Source: Bacteroidota bacterium (GTDB lineage Bacteria > Bacteroidota > Bacteroidia > Flavobacteriales > Flavobacteriaceae). From it: a DNA stretch of 64,000 nucleotides. The position numbers and the translations under genes were made by a program. The notes below the pieces were generated by a model. The model was not told the origin of the DNA. It was given only the letters and a program-made list of their open reading frames with translations, and did not search any database. This document shows, piece after piece, positions 16,749 to 25,921 of the stretch; the stretch's first letter is position 1, and the number at the start of each line of letters is the position of its first letter. The stretch lies in NCBI GenBank assembly GCA_023434025.1, contig JAEYTL010000031.1, positions 62,001-126,000 on the forward strand. The letters are read 5' to 3'.

Positions 16749-17759
16749 ATGAAAATAATAGTTCCAATGGCTGGTCGTGGCTCACGATTACGACCTCATA
16801 CGTTAACAGTTCCAAAACCTTTAATTCCGGTTGCCGGAAAACCCATCGTACATCGATTGGTAGAAGATATTGCCGGGGTTTTAAACCAGCCGATTGATGA
16901 AGTAGCATTTATCATTCACGAAAGTTTTGGTAAGCCCGTAGAAAATGAACTCGTGGCCATTGCTCAAAAATTAGGAGCCAGAGGAACCATTTATTATCAG
17001 AATGAGGCTTTGGGAACCGGCCATGCCATTATGTGTGCCAAAGATTCTTTGAGCGGACCTGCCGTAATTGCGTATGCCGACACATTAATCCGTGCTGATT
17101 TTGATTTGGATATGTCAGCCGACAGCGTTATTTGGGTAAAGCAGGTAGATAAACCCGAAGCTTTTGGTGTAGTCAATCTGAATGCCGATGGTGAGATTAT
17201 TGAACTGGTTGAAAAACCAAAAGAGTTTGTATCTGATTTGGCGGTAATCGGGATATACTATTTTAAAGATGTAGCCGTTCTTAAAAATGAATTGCAGTCA
17301 GTTCTGGACAACAACATTATTCATGGCGGCGAATACCAGATTAATGACGGAATTAAGCAAATGATGGCAAAAGGCATGAAATTTGTACCCGGTAAAGTAG
17401 ATGAATGGATGGATTGTGGCAATAAGGATGTAACGGTTGAAACCAATACCAGAATGCTGGGTTTTTTGCATAATGACGGAGAGCATTTGATTGACTATGA
17501 TGTAAAACAGAAAAATGCCACCATTATTCCTCCCTGTTATATTGGTGAAGATGTGGTTTTAATAAACGCAACCGTCGGCCCGAATGTGTCATTGGGAAAA
17601 GGATGCCATGTTATTGATTCAACCATTAAAAACAGTTTGGTGCAAACACATGCTCATATTAAAAATGCTGATTTAGACAATGCCATGATTGGAAACCACG
17701 TTTCGTTTGATGGCAACTTTACAAGCATCAGTATAGGTGATTATTCGGTTTTAGAATAA
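16749..17759 (+). CDS. Sugar-phosphate nucleotidyltransferase (NDP-sugar pyrophosphorylase type)
   Basis: The protein has 336 residues from the ATG at 16749; the longer in-frame version runs into repeat DNA. The N-terminal Rossmann-like domain carries the signature MAGRGSRLRPHT with PKPLIPV, and the substrate region GGEYQINDGI. About residues 245-336 form left-handed beta-helix repeats (IIPPCYIGEDVVLINATVGP). The enzyme should condense an NTP with a sugar-1-phosphate, probably glucose-1-phosphate, for envelope glycan synthesis. The exact nucleotide and sugar are not readable. Confidence 0.9.
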   Translation: MKIIVPMAGRGSRLRPHTLTVPKPLIPVAGKPIVHRLVEDIAGVLNQPIDEVAFIIHESFGKPVENELVAIAQKLGARGTIYYQNEALGTGHAIMCAKDSLSGPAVIAYADTLIRADFDLDMSADSVIWVKQVDKPEAFGVVNLNADGEIIELVEKPKEFVSDLAVIGIYYFKDVAVLKNELQSVLDNNIIHGGEYQINDGIKQMMAKGMKFVPGKVDEWMDCGNKDVTVETNTRMLGFLHNDGEHLIDYDVKQKNATIIPPCYIGEDVVLINATVGPNVSLGKGCHVIDSTIKNSLVQTHAHIKNADLDNAMIGNHVSFDGNFTSISIGDYSVLE

Positions 17760-17817
17760 AAAAATAAATATAGTGCCCGCTCCCCCTGTTCTTTGGAACG
17801 GAAGCAGGCTAAACAAA

Positions 17818-19167
17818 ATGAAAAAAAGCATTCGTCATAGTCTGATTTTTATTGGAATTCTGTTCCAATCCGTCTTCGTGTTTTCGCAAGTAGAACCGGA
17901 AGATATTGTGTTGGAAACCAGTGAATTTCAGGTGTCATTTTATGAATCCTTACGGGAAAAGGGGATTGAGAATTATGACAAAGCGGTTAATGCTCTTCAA
18001 AAATGCCTTGCTTTGGAACCCAATAATCCGGTGGTTTATTTTGAATTAGGCAAAAATTATTTCTATCAAAAGGATTATAAAAACGCTTACGATAGTTTTG
18101 AAAAAGCAACACAGCTGGATGCCAAAAACCGTTGGTATTGGGTTGGATTATATGATGTTTCGTATGCCACCCGCGATTATATGAATGCGATTGTTATCAT
18201 GAAAAAACTCATCGGGTTTAAAAAAGAGTATAAAGAAGAGCTGGTTTCGTTGTATATGTTTACACATCAGTACGACGAGGCGTTGAAATTAATTGACGAA
18301 CTGACGGAGACAGTCGGAAAAACTGAAATCAGGGAACAGTTCCGCAGCCAGATTAAAACCACTACCCGCTATCAAGGGCAGGAAACGGATAAATTAGTAC
18401 AAGCGATTAAAAATAACCCCAAGGAAGAAGATAATTATGTAGCCTTGATTTATTTGTATTCAGAAAATAATCAGGAGGACAAAGCGTTGGAAGTCGCTAA
18501 ATTGCTCGAAAAAGAAATTCCATCTTCGGACTGGGCTCAGGTGAGCCTGTTTAAATTTAACATAGACAGGCAAGACGGTACCCATGCGGCCTCCGCGATG
18601 CATAAAGTATTGAACAGTGCCAAAATTGATAAAAAAATAAAACACCGCATATTTAATGAATTTTTAATTTTTGCTAAAAATAACCCGGCTTTTGTCCCTG
18701 ACTTAGAAAAGGCAATTCAGTATTTTAAAGACGACCGTGAAGTAAAGGTTGCTAAAGAAGTGGGCAAATTTTATCAGCAAAAAGGCGATTGGGTTCATGC
18801 CGTAAAATATTATGAAACACATGCCAGGTTCGACCCGGATGATCTTGAAAACAGTTTGCTGCTGCTGAATGCCTATGCCGAAAGCAAACAGTTTGATATA
18901 CTGGTAAAGCACGCTGAAGAAAAAATAGAGCTTTATCCGTTGCAACCGGACTTTTATTATTATGCCGGTCTGGCCAATAATCAATTGAAAAACTTTAAAA
19001 AGGCAAAAGACCAATTAGAGTCAGGAATTGATTATATTGTGGACAACAAAGCGTTGGAAGCTAATTTTTATATTCAATTGGGCGAAGCGTTCAATGGGCT
19101 TGGTGATAACGGGAAAAAAGAAGCTTATTTTATCAAAGCTGATAGACTACTAAAAGAAATTAAATAA
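17818..19167 (+). CDS. Secreted tetratricopeptide repeat protein
   Basis: The 449-residue protein starts at the ATG at 17818, which gives a clean signal peptide ending VFVFSQ; the in-frame upstream extension is proline/tryptophan-rich and unlikely. Several TPR units are visible, for example PNNPVVYFELGKNYFYQKDYKNA and GDWVHAVKYYETHARFDPDD. It is likely a periplasmic scaffold. Its stop overlaps the ATG of the DUF4292 lipoprotein by one base, and the EnvC-like gene follows, so the three probably act together in the cell envelope. Confidence 0.88.
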   Translation: MKKSIRHSLIFIGILFQSVFVFSQVEPEDIVLETSEFQVSFYESLREKGIENYDKAVNALQKCLALEPNNPVVYFELGKNYFYQKDYKNAYDSFEKATQLDAKNRWYWVGLYDVSYATRDYMNAIVIMKKLIGFKKEYKEELVSLYMFTHQYDEALKLIDELTETVGKTEIREQFRSQIKTTTRYQGQETDKLVQAIKNNPKEEDNYVALIYLYSENNQEDKALEVAKLLEKEIPSSDWAQVSLFKFNIDRQDGTHAASAMHKVLNSAKIDKKIKHRIFNEFLIFAKNNPAFVPDLEKAIQYFKDDREVKVAKEVGKFYQQKGDWVHAVKYYETHARFDPDDLENSLLLLNAYAESKQFDILVKHAEEKIELYPLQPDFYYYAGLANNQLKNFKKAKDQLESGIDYIVDNKALEANFYIQLGEAFNGLGDNGKKEAYFIKADRLLKEIK

Positions 19168-19940
19168 TGAAACCGTTTTTATTTGCTTTGGTGCTTGTTT
19201 TTACATTAGTTGGATGTAAGGCAAAAAAAGGATTGACAGAAGGAATAGCATCTGATGATCTTGCTACGCAAAAGATCATTGAAAACCACTATGATGTCAA
19301 GAAAGATTTTTCAACGGCATATATCCGGGCTAATGCCAAATATAAAGACAAAAACCAATCGCTGAGTTTTTCGGCAGAAATCAGAATAAAGAAAGATGAA
19401 ATGATTTTGGTTAGCATCCGTTTTTTAGGAATGACAATGGCCAAAGGACTGATTACGCCAACCGATGTAAAATACTATGAAAAAAACGGGAACAAGTTTT
19501 TTGAAGGAGATTATACAACGTTAAGTAACTGGCTTGGAACTGATCTGGATTTTTTTAAAGTCCAAAACATGCTCATTGGCCAGGCAATGGATGATTTGCG
19601 AAAAGGAAAATATGTCAACACTATTGAAGATAAATTATATAAACTAAGGGATATTAACGATAAGCAAAACGTGAAATCATTCTATTTTGAAGCCTCTAAT
19701 TTTTTAATTAAAAGACAGGAAATAGAGCAAATATCAAAAAATAGAAAGTTGAATGTTGTTTATCCTAACCACAAAGAATACAGAGAGGCTATTTTGCCGT
19801 TAAATATTCTTATTGAAGCCATTCATGAAAATGAAAAAAATATCATTTCGTTAGACTATAATTCGGTTACGTTTAACGAAGAACTGTCTTTTCCGTATAG
19901 TGTACCCGGTGGTTATGAACAAATTTTTATAGAAAATTAA
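19167..19940 (+). CDS. DUF4292 family lipoprotein
   Basis: The 257-residue lipoprotein has a signal peptide and lipobox LVGC (Cys17). The DUF4292 family is typical of Bacteroidota and resembles LolA/LolB-like outer-membrane lipoproteins, with beta strands such as SLSFSAEIRIKKDEMILVSIRFLGM and a C-terminal LSFPYSVPGGYEQI. It is translationally coupled to the TPR gene upstream (one-base overlap) and lies 10 bases before the EnvC-like gene. The molecular function is unknown; a role in outer-membrane lipid or lipoprotein handling is an inference from fold. Confidence 0.85.
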   Translation: MKPFLFALVLVFTLVGCKAKKGLTEGIASDDLATQKIIENHYDVKKDFSTAYIRANAKYKDKNQSLSFSAEIRIKKDEMILVSIRFLGMTMAKGLITPTDVKYYEKNGNKFFEGDYTTLSNWLGTDLDFFKVQNMLIGQAMDDLRKGKYVNTIEDKLYKLRDINDKQNVKSFYFEASNFLIKRQEIEQISKNRKLNVVYPNHKEYREAILPLNILIEAIHENEKNIISLDYNSVTFNEELSFPYSVPGGYEQIFIEN

Positions 19941-19950
19941 AGCTCCAGAC

Positions 19951-21189
19951 ATGATAAAGTGGGTATTGACATTTTTGCTTATGCTTTTCGTTGCGACGCT
20001 TTCCGCCCAAACGGAAGCACAGAAGAAACTGGAAAAGCGAAAAGAACAGTTGTTGGAAGAAATCAGAATAAACGAACGTATTCTTCAGGAAAATAAGAAC
20101 AAGGAAAAGTCTGTGGTTACCGTTATTCAACAACAGAATGCCAAAATTGAGCTGCGCGAAAAACTCATCCAGACCAATGAAAAGCAAGCGAAATTGCTCA
20201 ATGATGATATTTATACTAATCAGCTGAAAATAAATAAATTAAACCGGGAATTAGAAGCCCTTAAGGAGGATTACGCCAATATGATTGTCAAATCATATAA
20301 AAGCCGGTCAGAACGAAGCAGAGCGATGTTTCTTCTCTCATCAAAAGATTTTACACAGGCCTATAAGCGGGTGCAATATATGAAGCAGTATGCCGGATAC
20401 CGGAAAAGTCAGGGTGATGAAATCAAAGCCAAAACAACTGAGCTGGAAGTGTATAATGTAAAATTAGCAGCCCTCAAATCGGAAAAGGAAAAGATTATTC
20501 AAGAGCAGGAAAAGGAAAAATTGGTTTTGGTAAAAGAGAAGCAAGAACAGGAAAAGCTTGTAAAATCAATCAAAAAGGATCAAAAGAAAATTGCGGCAGA
20601 TATCAAGAAAAAACAACAGGAAGCCAAAGATATAGACAGGAAGATTCAAAAAGCCATTCGCGATGCTATTGCGGCTGAAAACAAAAAAACAGCAGCAAAA
20701 GCAGGAGCTAAAACTACTTCTGCCGGCTCTTCTTCTTCCAAAATTGTTTTAACTGCAGAAGGAAAAATAGAATCAGATAATTTTAAGGCAAACCGAGGTA
20801 AATTGCCTTGGCCGGTAGAAAAAGGATTTGTATCGTTAAAATTCGGAGATCAGCCGCACCCGGTTCAGCCATCATTAACAATTCACAGTAATGGGGTAGA
20901 AATTACAACAGAGTCAGGTTCATCGGCTAGAGCTGTTTTTGCAGGTGAAGTAATGTTGATTCAGGTATTGTCACCCATCAACAAAGCCGTTTATATCAGA
21001 CACGGTGATTTTATCACGGTTTATCAAAACCTGAGTTCTGTTTCTGTGAACAAAGGCGACAAAGTAGATATTAAACAAACCATCGGAAGAATCAGAACCA
21101 ACGAGTCAACCGGAAAAACAGCGATCAAATTTTCGGTCTTACAAAATGATTCTTTTTTAAACCCGCAGAGTTGGTTATATAATATGTAA
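19951..21189 (+). CDS. EnvC-like murein hydrolase activator (M23/LytM domain, apparently degenerate)
   Basis: The 412-residue protein has a signal peptide (1-19, ending LSAQ), a long charged coiled coil (about 22-245), a low-complexity Ala/Ser linker and a C-terminal LytM/M23 domain (about 285-412). The usual zinc-ligand patterns (HxGxD and HxH) are not intact: IHSNGVEI and IKFSV replace them. It therefore probably activates amidases rather than cutting peptidoglycan itself, as EnvC does. It ends the dut-TPR-DUF4292 block and is followed by a strong bidirectional terminator. Confidence 0.88.
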   Translation: MIKWVLTFLLMLFVATLSAQTEAQKKLEKRKEQLLEEIRINERILQENKNKEKSVVTVIQQQNAKIELREKLIQTNEKQAKLLNDDIYTNQLKINKLNRELEALKEDYANMIVKSYKSRSERSRAMFLLSSKDFTQAYKRVQYMKQYAGYRKSQGDEIKAKTTELEVYNVKLAALKSEKEKIIQEQEKEKLVLVKEKQEQEKLVKSIKKDQKKIAADIKKKQQEAKDIDRKIQKAIRDAIAAENKKTAAKAGAKTTSAGSSSSKIVLTAEGKIESDNFKANRGKLPWPVEKGFVSLKFGDQPHPVQPSLTIHSNGVEITTESGSSARAVFAGEVMLIQVLSPINKAVYIRHGDFITVYQNLSSVSVNKGDKVDIKQTIGRIRTNESTGKTAIKFSVLQNDSFLNPQSWLYNM

Positions 21190-21193
21190 TCTA

Positions 21194-21233
21194 ATCAAAA
21201 AGCCTGAAGATTTTTACTTTCAGGCTTTTTGAT
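21194..21233. terminator. Bidirectional terminator between envC-like and thioesterase genes
   Basis: A 15-bp perfect stem (21194-21208 with 21219-21233; core AAAAAGCCTGAA) lies between convergent stops and supplies T-rich tails in both directions. Confidence 0.88.
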
Positions 21234-21236
21234 TTA

Positions 21237-21746
21237 TCATACAAACAATGCTTTTAATTCCGAAGCATCGTGCGGATTCATTTTCCCGGCAAGAACCAGA
21301 CTCAGTTGTTTTCGCCGTAAGGCCGCATCAAAACGCTGTTTTTCCAGTTCAGTCTGAGGCTCTATTTGCGGAACAGAAACCGGATTTCCCATTTCATCCA
21401 CCGCTACAAAAGTATAAATTGCCTCGTTGGCTTTGGTTTTGTTCCCGGATTCGCGGTCCTCAATCCAAACATCAATGTAAATTTCCATTGAGGTATTAAA
21501 AGCCCTGGAAACCTTAGACTCAACAGTTACTACACTGCCCAGCGGAATCGCTTTGTTGAATGCAACATGGTTAACGGAAGCCGTCACACAGATGCGTCTG
21601 GAATGACGTCTGGCAGAAATACTGGCCGCCCTGTCCATTCGGGCTAATAATTCACCACCAAAAAGATTATTCAGCGGATTGGTTTCGCCGGGTAAAACAA
21701 CGTCGGTTAACGTGGTAATAGAATCGGAAGGATATTTTACTTGCAT
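21237..21746 (-). CDS. Acyl-CoA thioesterase (hotdog fold)
   Basis: The protein has 169 residues from the ATG at 21746. This start is preferred because a -7 promoter element (21759-21766) lies inside the longer in-frame extension reaching 21818. The hotdog thioesterase signature NNLFGGELLARMDRAASI is followed by TASVNHVAFNKAIPLGSVV. It hydrolyses acyl-CoA to free fatty acid and CoA; chain-length preference is not readable. It is a single-gene unit between two terminator or gap regions. Confidence 0.9.
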   Translation of the reverse strand: MQVKYPSDSITTLTDVVLPGETNPLNNLFGGELLARMDRAASISARRHSRRICVTASVNHVAFNKAIPLGSVVTVESKVSRAFNTSMEIYIDVWIEDRESGNKTKANEAIYTFVAVDEMGNPVSVPQIEPQTELEKQRFDAALRRKQLSLVLAGKMNPHDASELKALFV

Positions 21747-21758
21747 TTTATTTTTTTG

Positions 21759-21766
21759 CAAAGGTA
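21759..21766 (-). promoter_or_regulatory. -7 promoter element (TACCTTTG) for the thioesterase gene
   Basis: On the minus strand TACCTTTGC lies 12 bases before the ATG at 21746, predicting a very short leader. It decides the start in favour of 21746. Confidence 0.6.
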
Positions 21767-21855
21767 GAAAAACAACATTTATCCTGTTTGTATTACGGTA
21801 AATAAAAAAAAGCTCCATATGCGAAGCTTTCAGTAAGGTTGTATGGGCAAAGGGT

Positions 21856-22809
21856 TTATTTTTCTAACGCTAAAATAAGCATCCAGGCTTCTTTATTGTG
21901 CGACTGTTTAATAGATTGTAATGCTGTCTGGGCTTCTTGAATGGTAGCATAGCTACCATAAATAACAGGGTGTAAGCCATGTTTGTTGGGAGCAATTTTT
22001 TTGGCTTTATAGCCTAAATCCTTTAACGCCTGCAAGGTGCGTTCTGCATTTCTCTCTTCTTTAAAAGCTCCGGCTACAAGGTGATAATTATAAACCTTAT
22101 CGTTCTCTGCTTCTACTGTCAGCGAAACAGAAGGAATCGGACTCTCGATAAAAAAAGTAGCTTGCTGGATTTTATCTTCCACTTTTTGCCGAACCTTCTT
22201 TTCTACAAGTAAAGTTTCAGCATCCACTTTCTTTTCATACCACTGATTGCCAAAATAACCGGACATTCCTAAGCCGATTGCAAAAACGGCTGCATATTTA
22301 AGCCAGGGATTTGGTTCTCTTCTTTTTTCCGGTGTAAATTGAATAGGGGCTTTTTCCTCCAACTCTTCAGCCTCTTTTTTAAAGATTTCCCGCTTAATTT
22401 GCGGAGAAACAAATGAAGTAAGACCAAATGCGTGGGTCGCATAATTCAAACTGTCAGCCGGTTCAAAAACCAAACTGCTTTCACTGTTTAAGGAAAGTTT
22501 TCCAATATTTTTAAGGAAGAGCGATTCACTTTTCTGAATAGTATATTTCCAGACGGTAACTTCTTCTTCGATCAGGGAAATAGCTTTTTCATATTCTATC
22601 TTCTCAGAAACAGCAATATGATTAGCCAAAAGACCGTCATTGTTCTTTAAATGAAAATTAAAAGAAACCACTTTCTGGGGCGGATAAAAGGTGTGGGTGT
22701 CTTCAGACAAACGGGCAGATTGGTTTTCCGTTAAAAAAGCACCAAAACCCGGAACCGTAACACATTGGTACCGATATAATAATTGGGATATGTATTGCTC
22801 AATTCTCAT
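21856..22809 (-). CDS. HU/CCDC81-like and SPOR domain membrane protein
   Basis: The 317-residue protein has three parts. Residues 1-130 match the Bacteroidota HU-CCDC81-like domain pair (MRIEQYISQLLYRYQCVTVPGFGAF). One membrane segment lies at about 170-188 (AAVFAIGLGMSGYFG), and a C-terminal SPOR domain at about 238-315 (YHLVAGAFKEERNAERTLQAL). SPOR domains bind denuded septal glycan strands, so a role in cell division or envelope is expected. The orientation would put the HU-like part in the cytoplasm and SPOR in the periplasm. It is divergent from dprA. Confidence 0.87.
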   Translation of the reverse strand: MRIEQYISQLLYRYQCVTVPGFGAFLTENQSARLSEDTHTFYPPQKVVSFNFHLKNNDGLLANHIAVSEKIEYEKAISLIEEEVTVWKYTIQKSESLFLKNIGKLSLNSESSLVFEPADSLNYATHAFGLTSFVSPQIKREIFKKEAEELEEKAPIQFTPEKRREPNPWLKYAAVFAIGLGMSGYFGNQWYEKKVDAETLLVEKKVRQKVEDKIQQATFFIESPIPSVSLTVEAENDKVYNYHLVAGAFKEERNAERTLQALKDLGYKAKKIAPNKHGLHPVIYGSYATIQEAQTALQSIKQSHNKEAWMLILALEK

Positions 22810-23101
22810 AGCAACAAAGAAAAAATATTCAACCGCCGAATCAAAATTTTATCCACAAATTTTATTAACAATTTGACGCAAATTGATAACCGTTTCGGAC
22901 TCATTAAATTAGGGACTAATGCTTTTTTTATAAAACAGAACGGAAGTGTTTTCAGCTGTTTTTTTGAAAGGCTTCAAACGTTGAGATTCAAGCGTAAAAA
23001 CAAGGCGTTTTATAGCCAAAGTGAAAAAGTTTGTATCACTTCCTTGTCAAAAGTTTTAAAAAAACAGAAAAAAGCATTACTTTTAAATTCAATTATACGC
23101 C
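22810..23101. other. Divergent intergenic region between the SPOR gene and dprA
   Basis: The 292 bases are AT-rich and carry no convincing gene. A weak -7-like element for the SPOR gene (TTCTTTG on the minus strand, about 22814-22820) and poly-A/T runs are present. Short open frames here overlap the two real genes and look like chance. Confidence 0.5.
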
Positions 23102-24205
23102 ATGACAACATCAGAATTATATTATACGCTGGCATTGCTGCAGGTAGAAGGAGTAGGTGACATTGTTGCCAAAAAGCTTATCCGTCACTGCGGGTCGGCC
23201 GAAAAAGTTTTTCAAACTTCCAAAAATAAATTAGCAAGCATCAACGGAATTGGCTCTGTTTTGATTAAGAAACTGGTCAACCGGTCTGTTTTTAAATTAG
23301 CTGAGCAGGAAATAAAATTCATCGAATCGGAAAGTATTGATTTTTGTTCTTTTCAGGATGATGCCTATCCGGAAAGGCTTAAACAATGTATTGACGGACC
23401 AACGGTTTTGTTTTCAAACGGTCACGTCGGGTTAACGTCAAAAAAGGTAATCAGTATTGTCGGAACCCGTCAAATTACAGATTACGGGATTGATTTCTGC
23501 CGGAAACTAATCGAAGATTTATCGCCTTTAAACCCGGTTATCGTGAGCGGATTTGCGTACGGTGTTGACATTGTTGCCCATCGGGCTGCCATTGAACAGA
23601 ATCTTCAAACCATTGGGGTTTTGGCTCACGGACTCGATCAGATTTATCCCAAAGCTCATCAGAGATACATGGCTAAAATGATGATAAACGGAGGCTTTTT
23701 AACTGAATTCTGGAGTTCTTCTAATCCGGACAAAGAAAATTTCGTCAGACGAAACCGTATTGTAGCCGGTATATCAGAAGCCACGATTGTAATTGAAAGT
23801 GCCGCCAAAGGCGGATCGCTGATTACAGCAACTCTGGCAAACGATTATAACCGTGATGTTTTTGCCGTTCCGGGAAGAATTTCAGACAAATACAGCCAGG
23901 GATGCAATAACCTGATCAAAACCCAGCAGGCCCATTTGCTTACTTCTGCAGCCGATTTGGTTTATATCATGAACTGGCAGCTGGAATCAAAACCACATAA
24001 ACCGGTTCAAAAACAACTGTTTGTTTCGTTAGACGGAGAAGAGCAAAAAGTGTATGATTATTTGTTGCAGAAAGGGAAGCAATTGATGGATATCATTGCC
24101 TTGGAATGCGGCTTTCCGGTTTATAAAATCTCAGGAATACTATTGAATATGGAGTTGAAAGGAGTGGTTCGTCCGTTGCCCGGAAAATTATTTGAGGCTG
24201 TTTGA
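23102..24205 (+). CDS. dprA: DNA-processing protein DprA
   Basis: The 367-residue DprA/Smf protein has an N-terminal helix-hairpin-helix/SAM-like part (EGVGDIVAKKLIRHCG, INGIGSVLIKKL). The central Rossmann DNA-binding domain shows GTRQITDYG, SGFAYGVDIVAHRAA, FVRRNRIVAG and AAKGGSLITA. A C-terminal winged helix follows (about 305-365). DprA protects incoming single-stranded DNA and loads RecA during natural transformation. The length is normal. Its stop is one base away from the stop of the convergent hypothetical gene, an unusually tight junction. Confidence 0.96.
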   Translation: MTTSELYYTLALLQVEGVGDIVAKKLIRHCGSAEKVFQTSKNKLASINGIGSVLIKKLVNRSVFKLAEQEIKFIESESIDFCSFQDDAYPERLKQCIDGPTVLFSNGHVGLTSKKVISIVGTRQITDYGIDFCRKLIEDLSPLNPVIVSGFAYGVDIVAHRAAIEQNLQTIGVLAHGLDQIYPKAHQRYMAKMMINGGFLTEFWSSSNPDKENFVRRNRIVAGISEATIVIESAAKGGSLITATLANDYNRDVFAVPGRISDKYSQGCNNLIKTQQAHLLTSAADLVYIMNWQLESKPHKPVQKQLFVSLDGEEQKVYDYLLQKGKQLMDIIALECGFPVYKISGILLNMELKGVVRPLPGKLFEAV

Positions 24206-24206
24206 A

Positions 24207-24635
24207 TTATTGAACTTTTTCCCAAACCACTTCATATTTGGCATATAAACCATTTTCAATGGCTTCAATAATATAAATTGTTGGAAAAAGCTCGTTAAGG
24301 TTCTTTTTAAATTCAGCCTCTTCTTCGCGGGAAATTATTTCGTCTAATGTAATCATGTTGTAATTGGCTACAGCGGAGCCGTCAACCGTTTCAAAGTGAT
24401 TTTTTTTGAATTCAAAAACAAAAATATTCCGGCACAAAACAAACCGGGTAATGTTGATTTTGCGGTGCCTTTTCTGCGAATAATCCAGTTTGACTTTTTT
24501 AACGGGATCACGTTTCACGGGATATTGACAGGTGGCGGTCTCATTTTGGTTAAATAAAATATACACCGGCTCCTGCTTCTGGCAATAGCCAAAAGTGAAA
24601 ACCATCAAAGCAAAAACCGTGATATATTTTCTCAT
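24207..24635 (-). CDS. Secreted hypothetical protein downstream of trpS
   Basis: The 142-residue protein has a clear signal peptide ending FGYCQ (cut near residue 18-19); a Cys one residue before the Gln is not in a good lipobox. The mature part has no recognised motif. It starts one base after the trpS stop on the same strand, so it is almost certainly co-transcribed with trpS, and its own stop abuts that of dprA. Function is unknown. Confidence 0.75.
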   Translation of the reverse strand: MRKYITVFALMVFTFGYCQKQEPVYILFNQNETATCQYPVKRDPVKKVKLDYSQKRHRKINITRFVLCRNIFVFEFKKNHFETVDGSAVANYNMITLDEIISREEEAEFKKNLNELFPTIYIIEAIENGLYAKYEVVWEKVQ

Positions 24636-24636
24636 T

Positions 24637-25608
24637 TTATAAAAAGCCTAGTTTTTCCCGAACACGCTGCAAAACACCATCGGCAATTTTTCCGGCTTTG
24701 GCAGCTCCTTCTGCCAAAGCTTTATCTACTTCCGCCAGATTATTCATGTAGTAATGGTATTTTTCTCTTTCGGTTTTAAAACGTTCTGAAATTAATTCAA
24801 ACAAAGCTTGTTTCGCATGACCATAGCCGTAATTACCGCCTAAATAATTGACAGTCATTTCCTTAGCCTGTTCGGCAGAAGCGACTAATTTATAGATGGC
24901 AAAAACCTTGCAGGTTTCCGGATCTTTGGGTTCTTCCAGTGGCTTGCTATCAGTTTCAATTGACATAATCTGTTTGCGTAACGCTTTGTCGTCCAGAAAT
25001 ATATTGATGATATTTCCTCTGGACTTACTCATTTTGTTTCCGTCAGTTCCCGGAATATACATGGTTTCTTCCTGAATTTTTGCCTCGGGTAACACAAAGG
25101 TTTCACCCATCTGATGGTTAAATCGCGAAGCAACATCACGGGTAATTTCCAAATGCTGTAACTGGTCTTTTCCTACCGGAACCACTTCGGCATCATATAA
25201 TAAAATATCAGCGGCCATTAACATCGGGTAGGTAAACAATCCGGCGTTTACATCTTCCAGGTGATCGGCTTTGTCTTTAAAGGAATGTGCCAGAGTTAAT
25301 CGCTGAAACGGAAAGAAGCAGCTGAGGTACCATGATAATTCTGCTGTTTGAGAAACATCGCTCTGTCGGTAAAAAATCACTTTAGAAATATCCAATCCGC
25401 AGGCCAGCCAGGAGGCCGCAACACTGTAAGTGTTTTCACGAAGGGTTTTACCATCCTTAATTTGCGTAACAGAGTGCAGATCGGCAATAAATAAAAAAGA
25501 TTCGTTTTCAGGTTTGTTTGCCATCTCAATCGCAGGCAAAATGGCTCCTAAAAGATTTCCTAAATGAGGTGTTCCGGTGGCTTGAATTCCGGTTAATATT
25601 TTTGACAT
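24637..25608 (-). CDS. trpS: Tryptophan--tRNA ligase
   Basis: The class I synthetase has 323 residues from the ATG at 25608, chosen because MSKILTGIQATGTPHLGN is the conserved N-terminus. The HIGH-equivalent TPHLGN and the KMSKS loop (DGNKMSKSRGN) are intact. It charges tRNA-Trp with tryptophan using ATP. The small secreted hypothetical gene follows after one base. A near-consensus -7 element (GAAATTTG, 25630-25637 minus strand) lies upstream. The length is typical of bacterial TrpRS. Confidence 0.97.
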   Translation of the reverse strand: MSKILTGIQATGTPHLGNLLGAILPAIEMANKPENESFLFIADLHSVTQIKDGKTLRENTYSVAASWLACGLDISKVIFYRQSDVSQTAELSWYLSCFFPFQRLTLAHSFKDKADHLEDVNAGLFTYPMLMAADILLYDAEVVPVGKDQLQHLEITRDVASRFNHQMGETFVLPEAKIQEETMYIPGTDGNKMSKSRGNIINIFLDDKALRKQIMSIETDSKPLEEPKDPETCKVFAIYKLVASAEQAKEMTVNYLGGNYGYGHAKQALFELISERFKTEREKYHYYMNNLAEVDKALAEGAAKAGKIADGVLQRVREKLGFL

Positions 25609-25750
25609 AATGACAGGGTTGTAAAAAGGCAAATTTCGGAAAGTTTTTGAAAAACACCGCTACTTTTTTAGGTTTAAATTCATTGGACTTAAACAGGTTT
25701 TGAGATATGTTCTTTCCGGGCATCTTAATTTGAACGTTTAAATGGATTTC

Positions 25751-25778
25751 CCGTTGATTAAAATCTGCGAATCAGCGG
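25751..25778. repeat. Intergenic hairpin of the CCGCTGATT family in the trpS-plsC gap
   Basis: CCGTTGATT (25751-25759) pairs with AATCAGCGG (25770-25778) with one G-T pair; the loop contains AATCTGCG. It shares its arms with the hairpins at 3922 and 6381. The surrounding gap (25609-25921) holds no gene. Confidence 0.55.
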
Positions 25779-25908
25779 CTAAAACTTTGCGTATTGACTT
25801 GTTGTGCAAAACGTTTAAGTTGCAAAACATGCCTTTGGACTTCAGCGGTATGGTGGTGAATAAAAACACAAACTTGATGTTGTGATTTAAAAATTACTTT
25901 GGTTTGCT

Positions 25909-25916
25909 TACATTTG
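25909..25916 (+). promoter_or_regulatory. -7 promoter element (TACATTTG) for plsC, giving a near-leaderless start
   Basis: TACATTTG ends 5 bases before the ATG at 25922, so transcription should begin about at the start codon. The element lies inside a longer in-frame extension and argues against a start at 25904. Confidence 0.5.
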
Positions 25917-25921
25917 GCTTT

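Noticed and set aside
22783..23160. 125-codon frame spanning the SPOR-dprA gap
   Set aside because: It overlaps the starts of two solid divergent genes, has a Lys/Phe-rich random composition and no known motif.
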